A stretch of DNA of 64,000 nt from Microbulbifer agarilyticus S89. GTDB taxonomy: Bacteria; Pseudomonadota; Gammaproteobacteria; Pseudomonadales; Cellvibrionaceae. Made by a program: the position numbers and the translations under genes. Positions within the stretch are counted from its first letter, which is position 1, and each line of letters opens with the position of its first letter. Shown piece by piece: positions 9,451-18,094 of the stretch. The stretch is from NCBI RefSeq assembly GCF_000220505.1, contig NZ_AFPJ01000019.1, forward strand, positions 30,288-94,287, given 5' to 3'. The notes beneath the pieces were generated by a model, which saw only the letters and a list, made by a program, of their open reading frames with translations, was not told where the DNA came from and did no database searches.

Positions 9451-10263
9451 GTGTCTGTCATTGAGTCTTTCCGCCACCACGATCTCGAAGCCCTGCGTGT
9501 CGGCCGCCTGAATATGGGAGTGAACTCCTCATTCGTGGTGTATCGATTGCACGGCACCCTGGTTGATTGTGGGCCGAGCAACCAGTGGAAACACGTAAAG
9601 CGATTTGTCCAGTCCGGGCCCATGCGCCAGCTCCTGCTGACACACCACCACGAGGACCACAGCGGTAACGCCGGCGCTATCCAGCAGCTTACGGAAATAC
9701 AGCCACTGGCGCCGCCCGCAACCGTGGAGATATTGCGACAGAAATTTAAGGTGCCCGGTATTAGGCGTTTCGTATGGGGCGAACCCTATTGGGCCGACGC
9801 CGCGCCGCTACCCGAAGAGCTGCACATTGGCAAAGAGCCCGTGCAGGCGCTCTTCTCTCCCGGCCATACGGTGGATATGACCTGCTACCTGCTGCCAGAG
9901 CGCGGCTGGCTGTTCAGTGCGGACCTGTACATTGCCAACTATTTGAAAATGCTGCACAACGGCGAGCATTTACCCACTCTGCTCAACAGTATTCGAGACA
10001 TCCTCGCCCAGGATTTCGACACCATTCTCTGCCCGCATCGCGGAATCGTGGAAAGCGGCCATCTGCGTTTGCGGGAGAAATACGAATTCCTGCTCAACCT
10101 CGCCAGTAACGCCCAGGATCTGCGCAGGCAAGGCTATTCCCCCAAGGAAGTTACCCGCAGGCTACTGGGCAAAGAGCCGGTACTGGCGATCATCACCGGT
10201 TTCGAGTTCAGCAAGCAGCGCTTGATTCGTGCCAGCCTGAAGGTCAATTTAAACGACCACTGA
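9451..10263 (+). CDS. Metallo-beta-lactamase-fold hydrolase
   Basis: 270 residues from GTG 9451. The metal motif THHHEDH (64-70) supplies three His and one Asp; further ligands are the His of SPGHTVD, the Asp of SADLY and the His of [10 protein letters not shown]. The fold hydrolyses thioesters, phosphodiesters, lactones or other bonds using two metal ions. The C-terminal winged-helix-like segment ([12 protein letters not shown]) is found in LACTB2/glyoxalase-II-like members. No signal peptide is present, so it is cytoplasmic. It lies upstream of murQ with a gap of about 150 bases and may or may not be co-transcribed. The substrate is unknown. Confidence 0.85.
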   Translation: MSVIESFRHHDLEALRVGRLNMGVNSSFVVYRLHGTLVDCGPSNQWKHVKRFVQSGPMRQLLLTHHHEDHSGNAGAIQQLTEIQPLAPPATVEILRQKFKVPGIRRFVWGEPYWADAAPLPEELHIGKEPVQALFSPGHTVDMTCYLLPERGWLFSADLYIANYLKMLHNGEHLPTLLNSIRDILAQDFDTILCPHRGIVESGHLRLREKYEFLLNLASNAQDLRRQGYSPKEVTRRLLGKEPVLAIITGFEFSKQRLIRASLKVNLNDH

Positions 10264-10417
10264 CCCGCGCACGCAAACGGTATCGAGCCGGCTGCGGCCT
10301 CGCCCCAGAATGCCCTCACGGTGGTGCACCAACGCTCGGCGGATTACACTTTTCCGGTCTGACACCACATTTCATGTGACCAGCAAGTCCCACGCACTCA
10401 CTCACCGCGAGAGGGAT

Positions 10418-11365
10418 ATGACCAACACCAATCACAACGACCGTCCTGAATCTATCAGCGAAGAGATGGGCATACTCACCAGTGAGTCGCGCAATCCGAG
10501 CACGCAGGACATCGACCTCCTGCCAACGCTGGGTATCCTGGAAAAGATCAACGATGCCGACAGCGGTGTACCTGCCGCCGTGCGCGAGGTGCTACCCGAA
10601 ATCGCCCAGGCGGTCGACGCAACCGTAGCGGCATTCAAGGCTGGCGGACGCCTCATCTATATGGGTGCGGGAACCAGTGGCCGGATTGGCCTGCTCGATG
10701 CAGTCGAATGCCCGCCTACCTACGGGGTCCCAGAAGGCATGGTTGTACCGCTCATTGCCGGCGGAGAAGAAGCGGTGCACCGCGCGCAGGAGGGTGCCGA
10801 AGACAACCCGCAACTGGGTGAGGAAGATCTCAGGAAAATCCAGCTGACGGGCGATGATGTGGTCGTGGGAATTGCGGCCAGTGGACGCACCCCCTATGTC
10901 ACCGGCGGGCTGCGTTACGCGCGCTCACTTGGCTGCACTACCGTGGCACTGGCCTGCAACAAATCGGCGGCAATCGCTGATGAGGCCGACATCGCCATAC
11001 TCCCCGAAGTCGGACCGGAAGTACTGACCGGCTCCACGCGCATGAAAGCGGGAACTGCGCAAAAGCTGGTACTCAACATGCTGACCACCGCCAGCATGAT
11101 TCGTATTGGCAAGAGCTTTTACAACTTAATGGTCGACGTGAAAGCCACCAACCTGAAGCTGGTCGACCGTACCCGGCGCATCGTAGTGGAGGCTACAGGT
11201 GTGAGTTACGAGGAAGCCGACAAAGTCTTGGACCGCTGCGATCACAACGCCAAACTCGCGATTATGATCCTGCTCAGTGGGCTGGAACAGCAAGAGGCCC
11301 AGGCAGCACTCGACCGTGCGGATGGCTTTTTGCGCCTAGCGCTACAAAATATTGGGAAAGGCTAG
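10418..11365 (+). CDS. murQ: N-acetylmuramic acid 6-phosphate etherase MurQ
   Basis: MurQ converts MurNAc-6-phosphate to GlcNAc-6-phosphate and D-lactate in peptidoglycan recycling. The SIS-domain sugar-phosphate loop GAGTSGRIG is followed by AVECPPT, SGRTPYV and the strongly conserved [19 protein letters not shown] chose ATG 10418 because GAGAGGGA lies just upstream (10409-10415); it gives 315 residues. The longer frame from 10310 adds an Arg-rich, unconserved stretch, and a later ATG at 10466 would give the textbook length of about 299. No anmK or PTS gene adjoins it. Coexistence with MupP at 1315 is unusual. Confidence 0.96.
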   Translation: MTNTNHNDRPESISEEMGILTSESRNPSTQDIDLLPTLGILEKINDADSGVPAAVREVLPEIAQAVDATVAAFKAGGRLIYMGAGTSGRIGLLDAVECPPTYGVPEGMVVPLIAGGEEAVHRAQEGAEDNPQLGEEDLRKIQLTGDDVVVGIAASGRTPYVTGGLRYARSLGCTTVALACNKSAAIADEADIAILPEVGPEVLTGSTRMKAGTAQKLVLNMLTTASMIRIGKSFYNLMVDVKATNLKLVDRTRRIVVEATGVSYEEADKVLDRCDHNAKLAIMILLSGLEQQEAQAALDRADGFLRLALQNIGKG

Positions 11366-11390
11366 AAGGTTTATGCCGGGGAATTCCATA

Positions 11391-11430
11391 CAAAAAAATA
11401 CCCGGACAGCCCACTGCCCGGGTATTTCTT
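11391..11430. terminator. Bidirectional intrinsic terminator
   Basis: Arms 11396-11405 and 11418-11427 form a 10-bp stem (AAATACCCGG/CCGGGTATTT). A run of seven A at 11392-11398 gives a strong U-tract to the minus-strand transcript of the acidic protein gene. The plus side, ending murQ, has a weaker T-rich tail. Confidence 0.85.
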
Positions 11431-11468
11431 GGGGGGGCGGGAAGCGCCCCTCCGACACGCTGCAAATA

Positions 11469-11801
11469 TCACTCTTCGCTGTGATCGATCTCGTCCGCAG
11501 CTTCCTCAACCGCTTCCTCAGCGACGTCCGCCATTGCTTCTGTCGTTTCATCGAGCGCATGACCCATGGCCTCAGGCACGTCAGCAAACACGTCCCCTTC
11601 CGCTGACGCCATGATGTCGCCGGCCTGATCGCTCTCTTCGACCATCTCCTCGGCTTCAGCTACCGCCGCTTCAACCTCTTCAACGATCTGCTCTTCCTCA
11701 ACCACCGCCTCGGCCTGAGGTGCAGTAGTATCCAGATTGGTGTAGTAGAAATAACCACCAATGGCGGCGATGGCAATTGCGGGAATCAACAGCTTCTTCA
11801 T
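11469..11801 (-). CDS. Small acidic membrane-anchored protein
   Basis: 110 residues, not a family I recognise. Residues 1-20 are a Lys-led hydrophobic segment (MKKLLIPAIAIAAIGGYFYY) that should be a membrane anchor or uncleaved signal. The rest is almost all Ala, Glu, Val and Asp, very acidic, with heptad-like spacing that suggests a long helix or disordered tail in the periplasm. It stands alone between murQ and a divergent periplasmic protein and ends in a strong terminator. A role as an envelope spacer or chaperone-like polyanion is possible but unsupported. Confidence 0.65.
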   Translation of the reverse strand: MKKLLIPAIAIAAIGGYFYYTNLDTTAPQAEAVVEEEQIVEEVEAAVAEAEEMVEESDQAGDIMASAEGDVFADVPEAMGHALDETTEAMADVAEEAVEEAADEIDHSEE

Positions 11802-11975
11802 AGTCGGCTACCCCTGTGTGTTGTTTACAATGATGCTTTATGGTTTTTTTACATTCGCGCGCGACTATTCTTCCACGGTGTGCCCAAAGGAAGTGTGACA
11901 GGTAACTCAAAATGCATGGCGGGAACCACAGTAGTGGTACAATGCGCCGCAGACTTAACGTACGGAACTGACTTT

Positions 11976-12437
11976 ATGCGCAAATCCCCCAACACACGTC
12001 CCTGCTCGTTCCAGGTGTTGCTCTCATCCTCCCTATTTGCAATGACCTTACTGAGCCTACCCGCCACAGCCGCCACCGTTGAGGAAGAGCTGAAGCAGTG
12101 CACCGAATTCAGTGACGATGCAAAACGCCTAGCCTGCTACGACAAGCTCGCCGGCAATTTACAGGCACACGTAGAACAGCGCTTTGGGCAAGAAGAAAAA
12201 AGGGCGATTGCAGAGGCGCCTGAATCGATCACGGCGATTATTGAAAGCGCCCAGAAAGGAGCCTACGGCAAATACACTTTCACCCTGGATAATGGTCAGG
12301 TTTGGCGCCAGACCGACAGCGGCCGCACCATCTGGCGCGGTGGTGAGCAGGTGACAGTGGAGCGCGGGGCGCTCGGCTCTTTCTTTATGCGCAAAGCCGA
12401 TGGCGGTCGCGCTCTTCGGGTAAAACGGATTCAATAA
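11976..12437 (+). CDS. Periplasmic protein with VasI/TagO-like N-terminal motif
   Basis: 153 residues from ATG 11976, chosen because residues 1-33 then form a signal peptide ending PATAA; the longer frame from 11880 adds 32 residues in front of it with no signal features. The mature start has EEELKQCTEF.DDAKRLACYDKLA, the two-Cys signature seen in VasI/TagO (type VI-associated) and related small periplasmic proteins. The C-terminal half (TFTLDNGQVWRQTDSGR..RGGEQVTVERGALGSFFM) is a conserved beta-rich unit common in marine gammaproteobacteria. No type VI genes are nearby, so a type VI role is unlikely. Function unknown. Confidence 0.75.
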   Translation: MRKSPNTRPCSFQVLLSSSLFAMTLLSLPATAATVEEELKQCTEFSDDAKRLACYDKLAGNLQAHVEQRFGQEEKRAIAEAPESITAIIESAQKGAYGKYTFTLDNGQVWRQTDSGRTIWRGGEQVTVERGALGSFFMRKADGGRALRVKRIQ

Positions 12438-12456
12438 TTCGGTCATTACCACACAG

Positions 12457-12476
12457 TCCGCGCCGCAAGGCGCGGA
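12457..12476 (+). terminator. GNRA-loop hairpin
   Basis: Perfect 8-bp stem TCCGCGCC/GGCGCGGA (12457-12464, 12469-12476) with a GCAA tetraloop, 20 bases after the stop codon of the periplasmic protein gene. There is no T-run, so it is either a 3'-end stabiliser or a weak terminator. Confidence 0.5.
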
Positions 12477-12756
12477 TAGACGAAAACTATCTAACCACCC
12501 TGCCCCTAACAACAGACAGCGAAATAGACGAATTTCGCCCAACTAGCGCAACTTTGCCGCTACAACCGGGCAATGAGAGCCTATCCGCTGACCGAAGCGC
12601 CATAAGGCGCAAATTCGTACCAGTCAGTCGCGTATTCTCAGCAATTTCCGCCACGGAATTCTTCCCTTCACCTATAGTCAAATGGTCCGCATGGCAATTT
12701 TTGCGCCATGCCGCGATCCTGCGAAAGGATGACGCCGGTAATCTAACGGCAGCAGC
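12477..12756. other. Intergenic region upstream of the sigma factor
   Basis: About 280 bases with no supported gene. Antisense frames here run into the sigma-factor gene and look like shadows. The sigma-factor promoter and leader must lie here. Confidence 0.45.
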
Positions 12757-13956
12757 GTGGTCCACAAGGCAAAACTGCGCTGCCACAGCATAAGGTTCAG
12801 ACTTTTGTCCCGAGTAAATATCGAAACAAGGGATGACCAGTGGCTGAAGGAAAATAGCAACAATGTAAACGGGAGCAGCTTCCATCGGGAAGACTCCGAA
12901 CAATCCATGCAACCCCGCGGGGAAGCCGTCGAGGAAGACACAAGCACCGAGGATTCCCTCGGCGATAATGTCGGCACCCCGATGCAGAACTACCTCAAAC
13001 ACCTGTATCGGCTAGACCTCCTGACACCGGAGGATGAACACACCACTACCTGCCTGTTGAGGGATTTGGAAGAGAAAATCATCGCTTTGTTACAAAAGCG
13101 CGGCGTCACGCTGGTGGACTTGCGCAGTGAGGGCGTCGAGCAACGTGGCAGCACTGGCGCCTACGATCATGGGCTAATCATTGCGAAAACCGATGAGCTG
13201 CTCGCAACAGGCAAAATTTCGCAACGCGACCGCAGTGCGCTGCAAAACTTGATGAAAAAATTCAAGGCGCAGCGCAAGAAACTGATCCAATGCAACTTGC
13301 GGCTCGTCATCGCCATTGCCAAACGTTTCAGGAACCCCGCGGTCCCCTTTATTGACCTGATTCAGGAGGGCAACGTGGGCTTGATGAAAGCCATTGAGCG
13401 TTTCAAGCCACAGATGGGTTACCGGTTTTCCACGTATGCGTACTGGTGGATCCAGCAGGAAATCCAATTGACCTTGCGGCGCAACGACGACATGGTGCGC
13501 CAGCCTGCGAATGTTCAGGATGACCTGCGCAATATCTATCGCGCGATCAATCAGGTTCGCTCGGAGGGCCTGTCCGCCTCTGATGAAAATATTGCCAAGC
13601 AAACCGGGCTGGATATTGAGCGGGTGCAGAGCCTGTTGAAATTGCCCGGTCCGACCAGCTCGCTAGACGATCCTATTTCTGACGATCAAAGCAGTACGCG
13701 CCTGGATTATGCACCCGCCGGTGAAATGTTTAATACCGATGAATTGGTATCCAATCAAGAGCTGGCACAGCGACTGCGGGATGCCGTCAACAAGTTGCCG
13801 CCCAGGCAACGCACGGTGCTGAGCCTGCGCTACGGTTTGATATCGGACCGGGACTGCTCATTCCGGGTTATCGGAGAACAGCTGGGCTTAAGCCAGGAAC
13901 GGGCCAGACAACTGCATTCTGATGCGTTGCGACAACTGAAGCGCCAATGGCGCTAG
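12757..13956 (+). CDS. Divergent RpoS/RpoD-like sigma-70 factor
   Basis: 399 residues from GTG 12757; the start is uncertain, as ATG 12907 (residue 51) or an internal TTG are alternatives and none has a clear ribosome-binding site. Region 1.2 is at about 74-110 (TPMQNYLKHLYRLDLLT). Region 2 is at 180-256, with core-binding FIDLIQEGNVGLMKAIERF and melting segment YRFSTYAYWWIQQ. Region 3 is about 260-300 and region 4 about 335-398, with helix-turn-helix FRVIGEQLGLSQERARQL. The layout fits a group 2 sigma factor. Region 2.4 departs from the RpoD/RpoS norm (YWWIQQEIQLTLRRNDD instead of a WWIRQxI-type helix), so -10 preference may differ. No anti-sigma gene adjoins it. Confidence 0.85.
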   Translation: MVHKAKLRCHSIRFRLLSRVNIETRDDQWLKENSNNVNGSSFHREDSEQSMQPRGEAVEEDTSTEDSLGDNVGTPMQNYLKHLYRLDLLTPEDEHTTTCLLRDLEEKIIALLQKRGVTLVDLRSEGVEQRGSTGAYDHGLIIAKTDELLATGKISQRDRSALQNLMKKFKAQRKKLIQCNLRLVIAIAKRFRNPAVPFIDLIQEGNVGLMKAIERFKPQMGYRFSTYAYWWIQQEIQLTLRRNDDMVRQPANVQDDLRNIYRAINQVRSEGLSASDENIAKQTGLDIERVQSLLKLPGPTSSLDDPISDDQSSTRLDYAPAGEMFNTDELVSNQELAQRLRDAVNKLPPRQRTVLSLRYGLISDRDCSFRVIGEQLGLSQERARQLHSDALRQLKRQWR

Positions 13957-13984
13957 CATCACCGAGGTATTAACCCATGAACTA

Positions 13985-14005
13985 GCGCCCCGGAATTCGG
14001 GGCGC
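13985..14005 (+). terminator. GC-rich hairpin after the sigma-factor gene
   Basis: Arms GCGCCCCG (13985-13992) and CGGGGCGC (13998-14005) form an 8-bp stem, 28 bases past the stop codon, followed by AAAGCTTGTCTT. The T content is modest, so intrinsic termination is likely but not certain. Confidence 0.6.
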
Positions 14006-14078
14006 AAAGCTTGTCTTCAGCGGGAATCCGGCTAACCTAGTAATACTGCCACTAACAGCAATAAACGGCGATTGCACT

Positions 14079-14735
14079 ATGCCCAGCTACTCCCGTCTTC
14101 CAGACTGTCATCACCCCTGTCCGCCTGCTGCAAAGTCCGAGTCCCTGCGCCCAAACCGCACTACCGCGCACACTCTTATCGCCCTACTCTGCGCAGCCAT
14201 TCTGGGGCTAACGGCAGACAGAACCCATGCCGCTTTTACCGGTACGGATGGTGCTCAGGAGTGGATATTCAGCGGTGGCAAGGGCATTGGCAGCGCCCTG
14301 ATACAGCAGCGCTCCAATGCGGGCGCCGATATGCTGGGAGCGAACTGGTCCTACCAGTTTTATGATTACCCGGGCAGTCATCGATTGCAGTGGTGGGCTC
14401 AGGTCAGCTTCAGCCATATGCGCATCAACCATCGCGGCGAAAAGCAGAAGCAAAAAATCTGGGAGCTAAAACCCGTGCTGAGGTGGTATCCGCAACCGGA
14501 AGCCAAAGGGATATTCGGTGAAGTCGGTGTGGGCGCCGCCTATTTGAGCGAGCGCAGTTTTGCCAATATCGATTTATCCACCAACCTAAATTTTTCCCTG
14601 CATTTTGGCACCGGCTATACGTTGGACAATGGCCACACCCTATCTCTTCGCTACAGCCATTTCTCCAATGGCTATACCAACACACCCAATCCGGGCTTTG
14701 ATTTTGCCTCGCTGAATTGGCACGCCAAATTTTGA
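14079..14735 (+). CDS. pagL: PagL-type lipid A 3-O-deacylase (acyloxyacyl hydrolase family)
   Basis: 218 residues with a long N-region, then a hydrophobic signal segment ending at about THA (residue 51). The mature part is an outer-membrane beta-barrel with alternating aromatic strands. The active-site block near the C-terminus, LRYSHFSNG with His194 and Ser196, followed by TPNPGFDF, matches the PagL His-Ser pair. PagL removes the 3-O-linked acyl chain of lipid A, lowering endotoxicity and altering the envelope. The start at 14079 is the longest option; a later start inside the 26-residue N-region cannot be excluded. Glycosyltransferase genes follow. Confidence 0.87.
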   Translation: MPSYSRLPDCHHPCPPAAKSESLRPNRTTAHTLIALLCAAILGLTADRTHAAFTGTDGAQEWIFSGGKGIGSALIQQRSNAGADMLGANWSYQFYDYPGSHRLQWWAQVSFSHMRINHRGEKQKQKIWELKPVLRWYPQPEAKGIFGEVGVGAAYLSERSFANIDLSTNLNFSLHFGTGYTLDNGHTLSLRYSHFSNGYTNTPNPGFDFASLNWHAKF

Positions 14736-14958
14736 CGATCGGGTGACTTTATGGCGCGCTCAACTAATCCGGGAGTCAGCCTCAGGGAGCCTGCGGAAAG
14801 GTAACTGTCACAATTGGATCAACAATTTGTCATATCGATCGGGGACAATAAGCGCCCTCTAGCAAAGTGCATGATGTGCATGTGCCAGGCGCCGTAACGA
14901 TATCGCAAACTGGATATCCGCTCCTCACACTAAGTTCTGCGCGGCGCAAATACACCGG

Positions 14959-15588
14959 ATGTATAGCCGTATGATCCAGACTATCTGCCACCTGATTGCC
15001 AGCCGCGAACATGGTGGACTTGAAAAACATGTCGCCGACCTGTCGCACTGGCAAGCGTGCAATAGGGATGTTCAGGTCGCGGTGATCGCGCACCCCCGCT
15101 ATCTGTCGACACTGGATGAGCGCATTCAATTTATTCCACTTAACACCGACCGCAGCCGGCTCGACCCAAATCTGGTCTGGCGACTGTCCAATTTGATTCG
15201 CAAGGGGGAATACCAGATCGTCCACGGGCACGGGTCAAAATCGGCGCAACTACTTGCGGCGGTCAAGCCGTTTACCGAGACACAACAAGTAATCACCCGT
15301 CACAATGTTCGGCACCCGCGGGACAAATTGGCCAGCGCGTTTGACGCGCGCATCGCAATAAGCGAAAACATTGTTGCCAACTCCAAACTGACCTGGAATA
15401 TCATCCCCTACGGCGTCGCGTCACAAACCGACTCCAGCCCAAATTCGGGCAGCACAGGTAAAACCTCGCAGATATTCAGTGGCCGCGAATCGCCCCGCCG
15501 ACAAGTTACCGACGGTTTCACGCTGGATGCGATGGGCACAGCGACCTGGGAGATCTACTCCCAACTCATTCCAGAGCTGACAAGCTGA
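14959..15588 (+). CDS. Truncated GT4-type glycosyltransferase (N-terminal domain only)
   Basis: 209 residues. The first 160 resemble the acceptor-side Rossmann domain of GT-B glycosyltransferases: ICHLIASREHGGLEKHVADLS, IVHGHGSKSAQLLA, VITRHNVRH, DARIAISENIV and NIIPYGV. After that the sequence becomes Ser/Gly-rich and lacks the nucleotide-sugar-binding C-terminal domain, including the ExxxGxxxxEA motif. A normal family member is about 350-400 residues, so this is probably a remnant or a frame-fused pseudogene. Starts at 14959 or 14974 are both possible. It is convergent with the full glycosyltransferase at 15653. Confidence 0.65.
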   Translation: MYSRMIQTICHLIASREHGGLEKHVADLSHWQACNRDVQVAVIAHPRYLSTLDERIQFIPLNTDRSRLDPNLVWRLSNLIRKGEYQIVHGHGSKSAQLLAAVKPFTETQQVITRHNVRHPRDKLASAFDARIAISENIVANSKLTWNIIPYGVASQTDSSPNSGSTGKTSQIFSGRESPRRQVTDGFTLDAMGTATWEIYSQLIPELTS

Positions 15589-15652
15589 CAGCGCACACCC
15601 AACCACCACGAAGCGCCCAACTATCCGCAAGGCGCCTAACTAACACGCCTAA

Positions 15653-16816
15653 CTAGGGCGCTCCGCGCACCTGCCGAAACCAGCCCACAGCACGGGCACC
15701 CAACTCTTCAAGGCTAAAGCCACTAAAGTCGATGACCTCCGGCTTGTGTAAAATTGCCAGACACGTGGCCACCAACGGCTTGTCGGAATCGCTGTTTTCC
15801 GCACCATCCTCGCTGCTGTCCACCAGGCCCTGTGGGAAGCATTTCTGCAACACTTCAGCACCTGGCCCAGTAAGGGTTACCGCAGGGCACCCCATGGCGA
15901 GCGCTTCAGACACCACGCGTCCATCGGAATACAATGGGTCCGACAGCTCGAAGGTGATCCGTGCGCTGGCATAAAGCTCACGCATATCCCTGCGGGGCCC
16001 AAGAAACACGACATACTCGGCAAGCCCCATGGACTCCGCACGCCGTTCGAGTTCGCGCGCAAATTTTTCCTGCCCGGGCACGACATCACCAACAACAAGG
16101 CCAAACAGGTCTTCGCGCTCCTGCTTTAGTTCGGCGAGCAGCTCCAGAAACTTGTCCTGCCCCCTACCCGGACCAATTTCGGCAGGCAGCAATAGCCAGC
16201 TTCGGCCCTCGAGTTGGGGATAGTTATTGAGCAAGCGCTGCTGCCAATGCCCTGATACAGGAGCACGCCGATCCAATTCCCGCAGATTTACACCACGGTA
16301 CAGGTGGCGCACCGTAAATGGAGTGGGAGAATCTTCCGGATCGGCGAGTGGTATTTCAAAGCGCTTTGACAAGCGCCGGGCAAGATCCTGTGAAGCGGTA
16401 AAGACCAACTCGCCACGGGCAACGGCACCCTTCATCCAGCCGCGGCCAAAGATACCGCCTCGGGGCCAGCTATGCAGGAAAGTAATCAGACGCGGACGCG
16501 CGGCCTCAGGGAGTGCCTGCCAAATCTTCCACCCATGCCAGCTGCACAGGCTATCTCGACACAACAACACATCGGCTTGCAAGGATTCCAGTTGCTTGCG
16601 AACCTTGCGGTGCAATCGACCATTCAGCAAGCCTTTACGGTGAACCGGCAACTCGAAATGCTGGCAATTATGTAAAGTCAGGCGAGACACCAAAGAGCCC
16701 CCGGAAGAAATCACCGAAGACTCATGCCCTTGCCGGGCCATTTCCTGGGCAAATTCGAGGGCTTCCTGCGCTAACTTGCCGCCTTCCATCGACGGTACCA
16801 CCTGAACAATTCGCAT
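15653..16816 (-). CDS. GT4-like glycosyltransferase
   Basis: 387 residues from ATG 16816, chosen because GGGAAGGGAAAG precedes it and the protein then begins MRIVQVVPSMEGG, the normal GT-B opening; the frame open to 16930 adds an unconserved tail. The N-terminal domain has QEALEFAQEMARQGHE; the C-terminal domain has LLPAEIGPGRGQDKFLELLAEL, VFLGPRRDMRELYASARITFELS and SEALAMGCPAVT. The canonical EGFG is replaced by DPLYSDGRVVSEA, which still provides the catalytic-type Glu. It probably adds a sugar to lipopolysaccharide core or another surface glycan in the cytoplasm; donor and acceptor are unknown. Confidence 0.8.
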   Translation of the reverse strand: MRIVQVVPSMEGGKLAQEALEFAQEMARQGHESSVISSGGSLVSRLTLHNCQHFELPVHRKGLLNGRLHRKVRKQLESLQADVLLCRDSLCSWHGWKIWQALPEAARPRLITFLHSWPRGGIFGRGWMKGAVARGELVFTASQDLARRLSKRFEIPLADPEDSPTPFTVRHLYRGVNLRELDRRAPVSGHWQQRLLNNYPQLEGRSWLLLPAEIGPGRGQDKFLELLAELKQEREDLFGLVVGDVVPGQEKFARELERRAESMGLAEYVVFLGPRRDMRELYASARITFELSDPLYSDGRVVSEALAMGCPAVTLTGPGAEVLQKCFPQGLVDSSEDGAENSDSDKPLVATCLAILHKPEVIDFSGFSLEELGARAVGWFRQVRGAP

Positions 16817-17050
16817 GTCTTTCCCTTCCCGCACATCGTTCTTGTATGTGTGGTCGATTGTACCTCTGAAATATGTACCGCTGAAATATGCGCCAACAGG
16901 GACAAATTTCATTTTTCCGCCACGGTTCACAAAACACGCGCCAACTGATCACGCTTACCGGTACAATATCGGGAATATAAAGAGGTAAACACACACCATT
17001 ACGCTCGCTGACTAATTGCAAGCGAACCAATAGGCAGACGGAAATAGCTT

Positions 17051-17995
17051 ATGAATCATTTTTCTTTCTCGATCGGCAATCGAGTTTTCGCCCAACCGTG
17101 TGGCTTGGTATTTTGGCGAAATACCTTGTGGGTGTTAGCAGCCCTATTCCTGCTACAGGCACATGCCAGCTATGCGGCGAGTGATCGTGGGCTACTGCTG
17201 GAAGCCCAGAAGAATGGGCAAACCGTGTATTTACTGGGCTCTATTCACTTGGCCGACAAGACTTTTTACCCGTTGCGGGAAGAAATTGAGCGCGCCTACA
17301 AACGTAGCGATGCCCTGGTGGTAGAAGCAGATATTCTGGCCATGGAGTCCAATGCGGCTCTGCAAATGCAGGTTATGCAGGAGTCTGTCTACCCTCCTGG
17401 CGAACAGCTGAAGGACAATGTTTCGCCAGAGGTCTATGGCCAGCTGGTTGACTGGCTGAATCAACGAAAAATCCCGGAGGCGAGCTTCAGCCGGCTGCGC
17501 CCAGCGATTGCGATGATCACCCTAAGCCTGATTGAAATGCAGGCCAGAGGGCTCGATCCCCAGGCAGGCATCGATCGACATTTTTTGAACCAGGCACACC
17601 GTAACAATACTGAAATATTGGAGTTGGAAAGTGTGCTGCAACAGATTCAAATGCTGAACAGCCTGGAAAACCCGGAGCTGTATCTGCAACAAACCCTCGC
17701 GCAACTCTCGGATATGGATACCTTTGTGCCGCAGATAACCAGCGCCTGGAAAAGTGGCGATCAGGAAAAAATCTACGACCTGGTAATCCGTGAAGGGCTG
17801 GATGAGAACCCGGAATATGCTCCCCTGTACGAGCTATTGTTTTACAAACGTAACCGGGACATGGCAGAAAAAATTAAAGAATTAAGCGACCAGCATGACA
17901 CTCTGTTTGTGGTGGTCGGTGCGGGGCATCTGGTGGGCGATAAATCCATTACCGACCTCCTGGTGAAAGACGGCTTTACGGTAGAACAAATTTAA
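17051..17995 (+). CDS. TraB/GumN family protein
   Basis: 314 residues. The N-terminus (20-43) is hydrophobic and ends ASYAA, a probable signal peptide, so the protein should be periplasmic. The family hallmarks are both present: GSIH at residues 63-66 with LADK, and GAGHLVGDKS near the C-terminus (from about 290), plus SRLRPAIAM and the long helical middle. Related proteins in the wider clan (Tiki, EreA, PMT) place a putative metal-hydrolase site at these motifs, but bacterial members are poorly characterised. It is transcribed away from the glycosyltransferase gene. Confidence 0.85.
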   Translation: MNHFSFSIGNRVFAQPCGLVFWRNTLWVLAALFLLQAHASYAASDRGLLLEAQKNGQTVYLLGSIHLADKTFYPLREEIERAYKRSDALVVEADILAMESNAALQMQVMQESVYPPGEQLKDNVSPEVYGQLVDWLNQRKIPEASFSRLRPAIAMITLSLIEMQARGLDPQAGIDRHFLNQAHRNNTEILELESVLQQIQMLNSLENPELYLQQTLAQLSDMDTFVPQITSAWKSGDQEKIYDLVIREGLDENPEYAPLYELLFYKRNRDMAEKIKELSDQHDTLFVVVGAGHLVGDKSITDLLVKDGFTVEQI

Positions 17996-18094
17996 TCTTT
18001 TTCGCCTCCATCTAAGCGAATTTTAAACTTCTGGCGCACCGCTGCTTTCCACTCCGACTAAACTGCATCCAATTGGTTGCAAAGGAATGGCGCG

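Noticed and set aside
11976-12437. Type VI secretion accessory protein
   Set aside because: Only the short Cys motif is shared; no type VI structural gene is in the window.
12757-13956. Direct call of the sigma factor as RpoS
   Set aside because: Overall layout agrees, but region 2.4 and the N-terminus differ enough that a plain RpoS label is not justified.
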